Shown here piece by piece: positions 54,795 to 64,000 of a DNA stretch of 64,000 bases. A program made the translations under genes and the position numbers. A model generated the notes under the pieces. It saw only the letters and a list, made by a program, of their open reading frames with translations, was not told where the DNA came from and made no database searches. The stretch lies in NCBI GenBank assembly GCA_963932145.1, contig OZ010577.1:19158686-19222685 (forward strand), in the 5' to 3' direction. The stretch comes from Acanthosepion lycidas. Lineage: Eukaryota; Mollusca; Cephalopoda; Sepiida; Sepiidae. Position 1 is the stretch's first letter; each line of letters begins with the position of its first letter.

Positions 54795-55105
54795 TAATAA
54801 ATTTACATTATTTACATACAATCAATTGTCCTTTTCTTTGATATCACAACATTTCAAACCTTTTCTCTGACCTTCATCAGGTTTATATCAATCTGGGTAA
54901 CTGACAGGGAATTTCAAACTGATCCCTTTATTTAATCTGATGAGTAGATTGTTCTTTACTTACTTCGTACTGATCAGTTATTGCTCCCCTTGCTTCTACT
55001 TAGTCCAAGTGCACACTGCCCAGCCCAGGGATTGAACTCACAATTATGATGTCACTAAATTCACAAACCAATGCTCTAATCCACTAAGCTATTGTCTCGG
55101 GGGAA
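54795..55105 (-). mobile_element. tRNA-derived SINE (best-preserved head)
   Basis: The reverse strand head reads AGCTTAGTGGATTAGAGCAT, TGGTTTGTGAATTTAGTGAC, TTGTGAGTTCAATCCCTGGG, with clear A- and B-box-like parts. Body (CAGGGAATTTCAAACTGATC complement, CTGATGAAGGTCAGAG) and the tail lie to its left. This copy anchors the tRNA assignment for the family. Confidence 0.8.
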
Positions 55106-55230
55106 CAAATCTCTCTGGAGAACTTGGAGTCTTAAACTTAACCTGCCTGCTGATGTGTGCCATTTTTTTATTCATGCCATTAGACTGGGATTTAAAAGAA
55201 ACCTGTGATTGAAAGTCAATTCTGAAGAGA

Positions 55231-55265
<35 letters not shown>

Positions 55266-56100
55266 CCACAGTTAAGAAAGCAAAGAATTTATCTGCAAAA
55301 AATGCAATGAAACAACAAAAAAATTTGAAACTTGTTTGAAAACTTTTTACAGCTCTTTGGGGAAGAACTCAAATGAACAGAAATTTTAATAAAATAAAAA
55401 GAAACCCTGCAGTTCTTTACTTTTATAGACTGAAGACAATTTCAAGACATGTTGGTTATGTGACTTTTGTCATAATTTGGATTGAAGTCAAGCAGGGAAA
55501 CTATCTTCTGACAATTTATGTATATTTTGTTTTTGAAGTTTTGTGCTGTCAAGTATTATATCATAGACAAGATTTGCTAAAGGAAATTAGTTTTCAATCA
55601 TTGTTGCAATCAGGATATGAAACTGAAGTAGCTAGAAGGTTATTTTTAATATTTTTTCCAAATTCATGCAGAAGTTGGTAATCAGGCTCTTTAGATTTGT
55701 TAAGAATTTTAATTGTTTATCGTGGGTTCATAAAATTAATATACTTTTGTCTTCTTCCAGAATATAATAATTAAAGTCTTACACTTACTCATATCTAGTG
55801 TGTGTGGTGTTCAAGGGTAAGAGCTGGTAGGGTATTGTTCAGAAAAGGTATTAAGTATATAATCTGATTAGTGGGATTATTATACAATTTTGGCAATATT
55901 CAAAATAATTAAATTATAATTGGTATTTAATCATTTGGTAATTTCAAGTTAATTTTACATTTACTGTTAAATTCTATATGCATTATTTTATATATATTTA
56001 ACTTTCTTCTGGCTGAAGTGGCTATAATTGATTATATATTTTGTATTAATTGAAGGCAGGTGTTTTCTATATGTATGTAATATATATATATATATATATA
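55106..56100. other. no gene recognised; 102-codon open frame at 55373-55681
   Basis: An ATG frame at 55373-55681 (MNRNFNKIKRNPAVLYFYRL...QSGYETEVARRLFLIFF) shows no recognisable domain and no splice context, so it may be chance. T run 55233-55260; TA run 56076-56101. Confidence 0.3.
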
Positions 56101-56105
56101 TGCAA

Positions 56106-57035
56106 ATCCTGTCTGAAGTTATTAAGCAAATCATAATCTCCAATAATTCAAATTTGGATGTCAAAACAAAGCCAAAGTTAAAATTTTAGGTAGTATCAAT
56201 ATGTTTTATTGAAGTTATTTAATGTATTCTAAAAAAAAAATCAGCCATCTGAAATTATTAGGCAAAACCAAATAGTCACATTTTACTTCAATAAAAAAGT
56301 AATAAAATCATCAAAAATTGATCAGTACCTATAACAGACCAAATAACAATCACATATGATGAGTCTCTGAATCTTTTACATTTTAATATAGTGATTCTTC
56401 TCAATAATAGCCATAAATATACATAATCTATTATCCATTGATTTTAATTTTTTTTTTTTTTTTTTTTTTTTTTTATTTCAGCAGGTTCAATTTCCAATAT
56501 GGTAGTTTTAATTGATTCCCATAGGTCTGCTTTGCTGTTAAATTGTTTGCCATCTTCATATAATTTCATCTTTGCACTTGACCATAGATTTTCGATTGGA
56601 TTCAGATTAGGATTTGACTGTGAGACTGGGACTTGTACCATGCAAAGGAATTCTTGTTAATAAAATCGCAATAGCACTGTTCAGTTTAACTCCTGCATTG
56701 ACTTTGAATGGTTCAATAATGGTTTGGTCAATAGTTCCTATCCGTATCATAACACTACTGCCCCCTTGTTGCCTGCTTTTAGTCACAGTCACATATGAAT
56801 TGGATAAAATCCATCCTTTGGCCCCTCCATCAGTTTACATTCATCTTGAAGACGCAAATTCTTAAAGCCTTTTCTTTTCCTTCAAGTTGTTAACAGCCTT
56901 CTTTATCATTTGATGATCTCTGAAAAGCTCCTTTGATATCTCCAATGTCAACATTCCCTTTTACTCAAACTTTTTCTGTTTTACACCAGTTGTTACATCA
57001 TCCCCTTTACACATGTTTCAACATATATTATGGAC
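56106..57035 (-). pseudogene. Tc1-like transposase relic with internal deletion
   Basis: The reverse strand reads, N- to C-terminal: an eroded DNA-binding part (LEGKEKALRICVFKMN), KSRQQGGSSVMIRIGTIDQT then IIEPFKVNAGVKLNS, YCDFINKNSFAWYKSQSHSQ, then directly NPNLNPIENLWSSAKMKLYE and DLWESIKTTILEIEPAEI. The stretch with the second catalytic Asp (MQDNAPSH region) is missing between the last two blocks. The left end (CTGTCTGAAGTTATTAAGCA, 56108) may be the terminal repeat. T run 56450-56474 inside. Confidence 0.8.
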
Positions 57036-57082
57036 AAAAAGAAAAAAATAATTTTTATTAGATTTCAGAGGTCTTAAGCTAT

Positions 57083-57415
57083 CCTCTTAACCCAAGGCAG
57101 CACTACATCTTCAAGGCACTTGATGTAGGCATCTATGTTGAGTCTCAGACTCTGGGAAGATGAATGGAGGCATGACGTTGCCATCACACCAAACATCTTT
57201 GTAATCACCATTAAACTCCTTCAACTGTTTCTGAATCTTCTGCATCGTCCTCAGATTGACACCCAAACACTCTGAAATGTTCATAATGGAGTTTCCAGTG
57301 TGAATGCCAAGCAGTACAGCATGTTTTTTCTAGATTTCTGGCAGAGTGAATTGCTTCATGGTGCTCTTTTTTTTTCTTTTTTTTTTTTTTTTTTTTTCCT
57401 CAACTGACTCTGAAG
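57083..57415 (-). mobile_element. mariner deletion derivative, right half
   Basis: Starts CCTCTTAACCCAAGGCAGCA and continues through CTTGATGTAGGCATCTATGT to the helix-turn-helix start (AGAGTGAATTGCTTCATGG). It carries the same internal deletion junction as the 25863 copy (CACACCAAACATCTTTGTAA against CACACCAAACTTCTTCGTAA). A T run of about 25 bp has expanded at 57375-57397. The right terminal repeat is not visible. Confidence 0.8.
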
Positions 57416-58430
57416 AATGAAAAATACTTGAAACAATAAGAGAAATGAAACTAAGAACAAACAAAAAGAAAACACCAGAAGGGAAAGTAAATAATAAAGA
57501 GAAAAGACGATAACCTAGACAATAACCCAAAGTGTCTCTAGCAAATAGGCAAAACAGTAATCCTAACCAACCAAACAGCACAAAGAGACTGTCAAAATTG
57601 TTAATCAGTTTCACACAGTGCGATCATCATGCGAGTGTTGGTTAATATATAAAAGTTGTTTGTATTAAGCATTGAAAATGTTTGCAGCATTTTATTTAGA
57701 ATTAGACTATCTGAACCATTGGGTCAGTGTCGGTTCAGGTTATAAAACATTGAAGTTGATTTCAACATTTCATTGAAATGAAAGTTAATTTTATGATTCA
57801 GTTAAATGTTTCAATTTATTCTTGTCATCATTGGTCTAGTTTACAAGTTCAACATTTTACTGATCTACGGTATTTAATAGGAACAAAACTTCTGTGATAA
57901 ACTTGAACTTCAAATCAGATTAAGTTAAAAATATTTTTTTTAATATACCAGAAAATATTTTTACATCATATTCACTTAAAAAATATTTTTTTTAATATAC
58001 CCAAAAATATTTTTTTTAAATATTTAAAATGTTGTTTGTTTAAAGAAAGCTGAAATATAAATAATTACTCTATAACCAACTGGACAAAGCGGGATCTCTT
58101 CATGTCTGTCTTTAACTTAAAAATATTTTAATTAAAAAAAAAAAAAAATTGTCTGTTTGAAGAAAGTTAAAATAGAAATATTTAAAGTATAAACAACTCA
58201 TATTTTTAAATCTTATTCACTTAAATCAGATAAGCTTAAATCATTATGCACTGGATGGACACACCACACAAGCATGCACACAATCAGAGACTTAGTATTT
58301 ATTTATATATATAATATATATATATATATATTTTCCTGAATATTATTCAATTTCAAAATAGAAAAGGTACTGGTAAATTTGATATACCTAATGTGTGTGC
58401 ATGTTTGCTTAGCGGTTATTAATGTTGCAG
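57416..58430. repeat. AT-rich stretch with local duplication
   Basis: 58036-58082 and 58151-58197 are diverged copies (GTTTGTTTAAAGAAAGCTGA / GTCTGTTTGAAGAAAGTTAA), and AAAATATTTTTTTTAATATA recurs around 57930-58010. TA run at 58300-58332. No gene. Confidence 0.5.
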
Positions 58431-58434
58431 CTAC

Positions 58435-58640
58435 AGTAGTTGGGGTTTGTGTATAGAAAAAGCTAAGATTTCAAATTGATTTTCAAGGTAGACAGGCTCA
58501 TCTGTATTGAAAGATTTGTACAACTCATCTTTCTTACTGCCTTCCCCCACATCTGACCTGATACCAGACAAAGCTAAATTTTGGACACCTTGAATTCTGG
58601 ATGAAAGTTCTTCATACTTGCACTTTTGTAGGCATCTTAA
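58435..58640 (-). other. unrecognised protein-like open frame
   Basis: About 67 codons on the reverse strand read CLQKCKYEELSSRIQGVQNL, ALSGIRSDVGEGSKKDELYK and SFNTDEPVYLENQFEILAFS before a stop. The composition is protein-like and free of low complexity. No acceptor or family was identified. It could be a last exon or a transposon remnant abutting the RTE fragment. Confidence 0.3.
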
Positions 58641-58649
58641 ATAGAATTG

Positions 58650-59038
58650 TATATGAAAGATGCCTTCCAAAAGCTAAGCAAAGTATTAAGAAACAAGAAA
58701 AGAGTACTGAACTGTTACATGATATCAATCCTGCTATATGGCAGTGAATACTGGACCATCTCCTCACAGATGGAGACTTGAAGCAACAGAAATGCGGTTT
58801 TACAGAAGGATGCTGAGAATATTATAGACTTAACATGTGAGCAATAAAATTTTAAAGAAAATGAAAACAAAAAGGATACGTCAGAGTTTAAATTTCTAGG
58901 TTTCAGTGAGAAAAGAGGGTTTGGAAAATTTGATACTCACAGGACATATTGAAGGTAAGAGGGATAGTGGAAAACAGTGTATAACCTACCTTATGATATT
59001 GTGTAAATGGGTTACAGAACAGGGTTTAGGAGAGATTT

Positions 59039-59080
<42 letters not shown>

Positions 59081-59130
59081 CAGGAAATTGTGGTGAGCCA
59101 TGATCATTAACATCCTGAAGGGTCATAGCA
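58650..59130 (+). mobile_element. RTE LINE fragment (copy 5)
   Basis: Reads MKDAFQKLSKVLRN, KKRVLNCYMISILLYGSEYW then TISSQMET, FKFLGFSEKRG, GFGKFDTHRTY and GKQCITYLMILCKWV across shifted frames. It is followed by an A38 tract (59041-59078) and the family 3' block GTGGTGAGCCATGATCATTA. Confidence 0.8.
59041..59078. repeat. poly-A tract inside the RTE copy
   Basis: About 38 A. It lies between the end of the coding part and the 3' block, so it is an internal expansion or a later insertion tail. Confidence 0.9.
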
Positions 59131-59457
59131 CCGATATTTCCCTAATAATCTTTGGTCACTCCATTTCCTGTTTGGTTGTTTTATTCAAGGTCTGCTTTTT
59201 TTTTTTTTTTTTGTGCTGCTGTTTTTTTTTTTTTTTTTTTTTTTTTTTCAGTCGGGGAGCAACTGTAGTCACAAAGAGAGGTTATTTATTATTGGAACTG
59301 ATTTTCACCAATGAGAGAATAGCATTTTTAATTATTAATAAATTTAAGAAATGTGCAAATTTTGGATATCATATTAAAGCATATAGATTAACATTTTCTT
59401 GTTTGCTTTTTAAAAAAAGAAAATATTTTTTTTGTTGTGTGTAATGTCAGCCAATGA

Positions 59458-59511
<54 letters not shown>

Positions 59512-60690
59512 GAATTGAATTTCCTTTTGAGTTCTTAATTTGAAAGTGGACTTGTTGACAAATTTAAATTTCTTTGACTATGAAATCTTATAAGTCTAAT
59601 TATATTTCTGTCTGTGACTGTTTATAAATGTCTACTTAAACCTACACCCCTCTCCACCTTGTTCATACACAGATTTCACAAAAATAAATTATATCTTCAT
59701 ATTTGAAATGTTTGGATTGTAAAGCTCATCACAAAGGGAATTGTTCTTAAGAGTTTGGAATGGAAAATTCACTAGCAGTATTAGAAAAAAGGTTTATGCA
59801 AAGATCTGAATATTTTAATTCACAGTTGAGTTTTTACTGTTAATTAATCATTTGATGTTTTACTGCTGGCTTGGTAAGAGAAGTCATCATCTCCCATAGA
59901 CAAACTAGTGTTTTTTAGTGTAGGTTTCTGCTGGTGTTTATCAGTAAATGACTATATAAAAAAAAATGCTTTTTTTTTTTTTTTTTGTTTGTTTGTTGTT
60001 TGGTTATTCTTTCTTTCTTTTTTTTTGTTGTTGTCCAGTTGTTTTATTTTGCCTTTTTTTCTTGTCTGCCTATGTGCTAGTCGGGTGGTTTCTCCATTGC
60101 CTTATCTGCAGTTTGAAATTCAGTTTTCCTTCTTTTCGACTGATTGATAGCCAAGGCTAGAGAGCTCTGTCTCTGCTGTTATTTAACACATAGTTAAGGT
60201 GAAAAGAGTTGGTTGCATGCCTTTCTCATGAAAAGGAATGAGACAGACAAGCCTGGAATTTTAATCTGTGTGCTGATTCTAATTTCCATGGTGATATTAT
60301 TGTACTGCTTGTACGTCCTTTTATGATGCTTAGGAGACTTGTAAAATTTTTTTCTCCATCAACTGTGATTGGTTCCAAAAACTTTTTGTATCATCTAACC
60401 TGCTTTGTACCATTTTTTTTTTTTGTTTTTTAGTGGCTTCATCTAAAACCTACTGAAGTGGTGTAAATTGGTATAAATTCTGTTTCCAGGCAACCATGAC
60501 CATCATCTAACCACATTGAGTACTTAGTATATTACCACAAAATTTTGTCTAAACATTTATGCAGATTTAATGATTGCCACAGAAAGTCTTGAACATAAAA
60601 CGTAACTAAATATATTTTATTTAATTCAACTTATATTTTACTAGCAAGAGATTTTGTATTAGTAAAAACTGTTCAATCTTTTGACAATTG
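59131..60690. other. no gene seen; many T tracts
   Basis: T runs at 59195-59212, 59223-59249, 59465-59507 (43 bp) and 59968-59986. F-rich open frames here are translations of these runs. Confidence 0.5.
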
Positions 60691-60693
60691 CAA

Positions 60694-60905
60694 TTAACTA
60701 GTATAATTATGACTTTTATAAAAGTTAAGTTTGGAAACATGAGTTAAGAGAAAAAAACCCCGAATATCTTCGACAGGGAAAGCAAATCTAGAATTGACTT
60801 GAATCAGATTGTATCTTAATGATAGCATGAGAAGTTTTTCAGTCTGTGCTTCTGTTAAGTGGATGGTTCTATGCAGAAGCATCAAAAAGAAGGGACTTAG
60901 AAAGA
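60694..60905 (-). other. weak candidate exon, unrecognised
   Basis: The reverse strand has a CTTTTTGATGCTTCTGCATAG acceptor-like sequence near 60875. It is followed by an open frame TIHLTEAQTEKLLMLSLRYN then LIQVNSRFAFPVEDIRGF. Only a weak donor-like GGGG|GTTTTT follows. The composition is protein-like, but no family was recognised. Confidence 0.2.
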
Positions 60906-60934
60906 AAAAAAAGTCTTGAAGTTTATCAATCATC

Positions 60935-62930
60935 AGAAGGTGAAAAAATTAAAAATTGCCACAAAGAAAGTCTGATTTAAAATCACTGGATGTATATTCA
61001 AGTAATATGAGAATAGTATAATACATGTAGCTGTTGATGAAATCTGTAACATTGTTGGTAGGATTTATTCAGTAAGTACATAACTTTTTTTTTTTTTTTC
61101 ACTCTTCTGATTACATATAATGATATGATTAATTCTGGTAGTAGGTATGAGGGAATGAAAGAATCATGGTTCTAGTTTAGTACCAATTCCATTACAATTT
61201 TTAGGGGTGTGTAGGCATGAGAGTTAATGCTTCAAATTTGCCTATTACTTTAATATCTACTTCCCAAAATTTGGGAAATTTCATGGTCCCAGTTTTTCTA
61301 TCACACTAAAGAAAGAAAAAAAAAGTTTGATAAATTTTGAAAATCCTCCCTATTAAGCAATCTAAGGGAGAGGATGTTTACTTACAAACCACTGTAATTT
61401 TGGGTAACTTCAGTGTCAAAGACATGTGAATTTATTTTAGTAATAAATTTAAAAATATTGATCATTCCTATAAATGCATAGATTTCTAAATGCTTTACCA
61501 CTAAATTTGTCAAGCAACATAAATTCTTGAGTTTTCCTTTTAAGCAGAACATTAGCACTAGGCTCTATGAGAGTGTTAAAAACCAAGACTTGGACAAGAA
61601 CCCTTCCCTACCTTTCAAAAAATATTGTTTAGATATTTTTTAAAGTAGTTGGGGCTCAGAATTTTTCCACATACCCTCAGAAAAAGCTTTTTTTGTCCCT
61701 AATAATGAACCTATGGCAGAACCTACACAGAACAATGACAGCCTTGGAACTTGTTGTTAGGCATTAGTTTTAATGTATGTTAATTTCCAAACTCTTATGA
61801 ATTAAACCTGCCCAGGTAGTGATGGTGATCCAACATTATGCCCACTGACTATAGTGCTACTCCACCACTTCCTCACTTGGTTTTATATTGTTTTTGCAAT
61901 TATAAACAATATACTTGAAGATCTAGAGAAGATAAAAATTGATGAATTTTGTCATATTTTTTTTTCTCCATCTAAAACTTCTCCAAGCATTGAATCTGTA
62001 TGTTGTGCTTTGACAATCACAAAAAAGGATTGATTTATCAAAATTTAAACATTTCCGGCATACTGTCAGGTTTTACATAAGCTAATGTTTACACAATAAA
62101 AATAGTATTAACCAACCAATTTGGGTTTAAAAAAAAAAAAAATTCAGGATATATTCACAGTTCTATCAAAACTTATTTTGAGTAGCCAATAATAGTGCTA
62201 CTGGGGTACAAATTGCAGATAACTTTAAGCAAAAAGTGAGTCACAACACACAGCACATTCATTGATCCTTGTGTTTAGAGTTGTGTAGATGCAGACCAGT
62301 CTGTATATACATGAACCATGCTGAGAATGTTTTCAATGAGCAGATAAGCATCAGGATTAGACTTTGTATTAATGAAAGGTTATCTGAACCTGAGTTTCAC
62401 TTCCTTCTGAACAAATTGGATCGCTGCAATGTTTGTAAAATGAGCCAGTGTAATCACTGATGATTTTAGTAACATTCTGCTCAAAAGCATTAAGCCTGTC
62501 TTTCATACAGTCACCCCATCTATCGATGAAAACTACCACCTTTTTAATATTTTAACAATGGTCAAAATTTTAAAGCAACTTCAGAGGCATTGTATATAAT
62601 TTTGCAAGATGTGTATATTATATTGACTTTATTGTATAAATATTTTTAAATTTTTTTTTTTTTGTTAATCTTTTGTCATTTGGTCTCATCATACAGTAAT
62701 ATACGGTTTAATACTATTGTTTTGTTTTAGTGTCAAATTTGCAATAATAGTAAAATTTGACCAGTGAAATTGTATCATAATCTAAAAATTTCCTGTCCCA
62801 CAGAATACACAGTGAGGCCCTATAGCAAACAATTTTAAATTTTTATATGGCTAAAAATTTACTAAAGAACTATCAACACTTTCACATATAATTTTGATTT
62901 AATTATTGTTGTACTTAAAGTTGCCTTTGT
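60935..62930. other. no gene recognised
   Basis: AT-rich. A 63-codon frame at 62269-62460 (contains INERLSEPEFHFLLNKLDRC) is the only non-repetitive open frame; no domain or splice context was seen. Confidence 0.3.
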
Positions 62931-62935
62931 TTTAT

Positions 62936-62980
62936 TAGGTTGGTGCAAAAATAATGACGTAATAATGTTCTTTTTAAGTT
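62936..62980 (+). mobile_element. half copy of the Made1-like mariner MITE
   Basis: TA then TTAGGTTGGTGCAAAAATAA, TGACGTAATAATGTT matches one arm of 35056-35134 closely. The opposite terminal repeat is not found downstream, so it is a truncated copy or the left end of a larger decayed mariner. Confidence 0.75.
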
Positions 62981-63159
62981 CACCTTTTTATCTAATAATA
63001 TAAATATTTTATAAAAATGACTATTTTAAACACATTTTTTGTTTGTTTTTTTTTTTTTGTTTTTTTTTAATATTTTTTAAAAAGTTTACAATTTTAGGAA
63101 AAATAATCCTGCAAGGCCTATTTTCAAGGAAATTCTGTTTAAAAAGACTTTTTCTTTCT

Positions 63160-63198
<39 letters not shown>

Positions 63199-63295
63199 GA
63201 CTGGGAACTGTAAAAGTATCTCTATGCTCATTCCTGGAACTGATAACAGTTAATTGCAAAACAGTGACAGTAAAATGTCCCTAGCCCTATCTCAA
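62981..63295. other. no gene seen; T run 63162-63193
   Basis: Homopolymer-rich spacer. Confidence 0.4.
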
Positions 63296-63299
63296 TATT

Positions 63300-63510
63300 A
63301 CTGATGATCGGGTACATCCTTGAAGGAGTTGTACAAGAATGGCTTTAGTCATATGAAAACTTCAATTTGATGTCCTGTCCATTAGACTCCCCAGATCTTA
63401 ATCCCATTGAGCACTTATGTTGGACCAACTGCAAAACCTCTGTCTCATATTTGTAGCAGTTAAAAGAGCTGCTGTTAATATTCTGGTAACAAATTTCAGA
63501 TAAAATCTTG
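63300..63510 (+). pseudogene. Tc1-like transposase C-terminal fragment
   Basis: One frame reads CPLDSPDLNPIEHLCWTNCK, then TSVSYL and QLKELLLIFW, i.e. the SPDLNPIEHLW box with the third catalytic Asp region of Tc1-type transposases, followed by the usual LKE helix. Only this part is recognisable. Confidence 0.65.
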
Positions 63511-64000
63511 AAGGGTTTTTTAGAGTCAATAGCTGATTAGGTAAAACTGGTTCACCAACTAATGCTTACAACCTTCATTTACCTTGGGCCATAAGTTTAG
63601 GTGGTGAGGTAAAATGAGTTTTATCATTCTGGATTTGAGAAAACTGTTTAGTTTTTTTTACTAAATAAGTGCATATATTTCCTATCAATGCAGAGGTTTG
63701 ATATGAAGGTTGTTTTTTTTTTTTTAAAGCTGGCCTTTCTTTCCTAGAAAAATAGGTATGAGTGTGAGCTGGAAAGTTCACAGCCTGACCAAGATATAAA
63801 TATAAGTAGATACACCTGTTGGTAGACAAAAACATGCAAGTGTACCAGATGTTGTATTTAACCTTTCAACCACCCCTCGTACAATTTTTTTTTTCTTTTA
63901 ATCCACTTTCTATTTGACCTTATACCAGACTCAATCTCGTCTTAGTAAATAACAATATCTAACAGGCTTGTTGTAATGGCTGAAGCAATTTATTTTTGAA
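63511..64000. other. no gene seen
   Basis: Nothing recognisable up to the window edge. Confidence 0.35.

Noticed and set aside
54795-55105. A genuine tRNA gene
   Set aside because: A- and B-box-like parts are present but there is no credible acceptor stem, and the SINE body follows.
63575-63835. 86-codon reverse frame
   Set aside because: No domain, AT-rich composition and no splice signals; chance frame.

Overview
This is an AT-rich metazoan genomic window. I found no complete host protein-coding gene, no rRNA or tRNA gene, no CRISPR array and no bacterial or viral operon. The organism is most likely a mollusc, with a cephalopod favoured. The inference rests on the mix of repeats: jockey/CR1-type and RTE-type LINE tails, tRNA-headed SINEs, many mariner/Tc1 relics, very long T tracts and TA/CA microsatellites. 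No species marker is present, so this stays an inference.

Layout. 1-9 kb holds a LINE 3' end, an RTE-type LINE fragment, a tRNA-derived SINE and a Tc1-like transposase relic. 9.6-15.4 kb is a dense cluster: a zinc-finger fragment, a LINE copy lacking its reverse-transcriptase core, two large hairpin-forming inverted repeats, a nearly complete hAT element with ends and target duplication, and a fold-back SINE. 15.6-27.3 kb has a mariner relic, an RTE LINE interrupted by a 0.6 kb insertion with a 15-bp target duplication, more LINE tails, 5S rRNA-derived SINEs and a mariner deletion derivative with both terminal repeats. 28.3-34.9 kb is poor in recognisable repeats. It starts with a CpG-rich island that could be a promoter or first exon, and carries a striking double palindrome at 31.8 kb. 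35.0-41 kb returns to SINE/LINE remains, with a Made1-like 79-bp palindromic mariner MITE nested in a SINE. 42.4 kb has a short protein-like candidate exon. 43.1-45.1 kb is a 29-bp minisatellite. 45.1-48.6 kb is again repeat-poor, with one candidate exon. 48.6-59.1 kb is repeat-rich and includes the two complementary halves of one mariner 7.35 kb apart. 59-64 kb is mostly unassigned, with T tracts, a half MITE and a Tc1-like fragment.

No working gene set can be described. The window looks like intergenic or large-intron DNA shaped by transposition. The observations most worth following are the fold-back organisation of the tRNA-headed SINE at four loci, the 5S-derived SINE family, the mariner copies sharing one internal deletion, the split mariner, the double palindrome, and the candidate exons at 42.4 and 47.0 kb. 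All similarities were judged by eye, without database searches.
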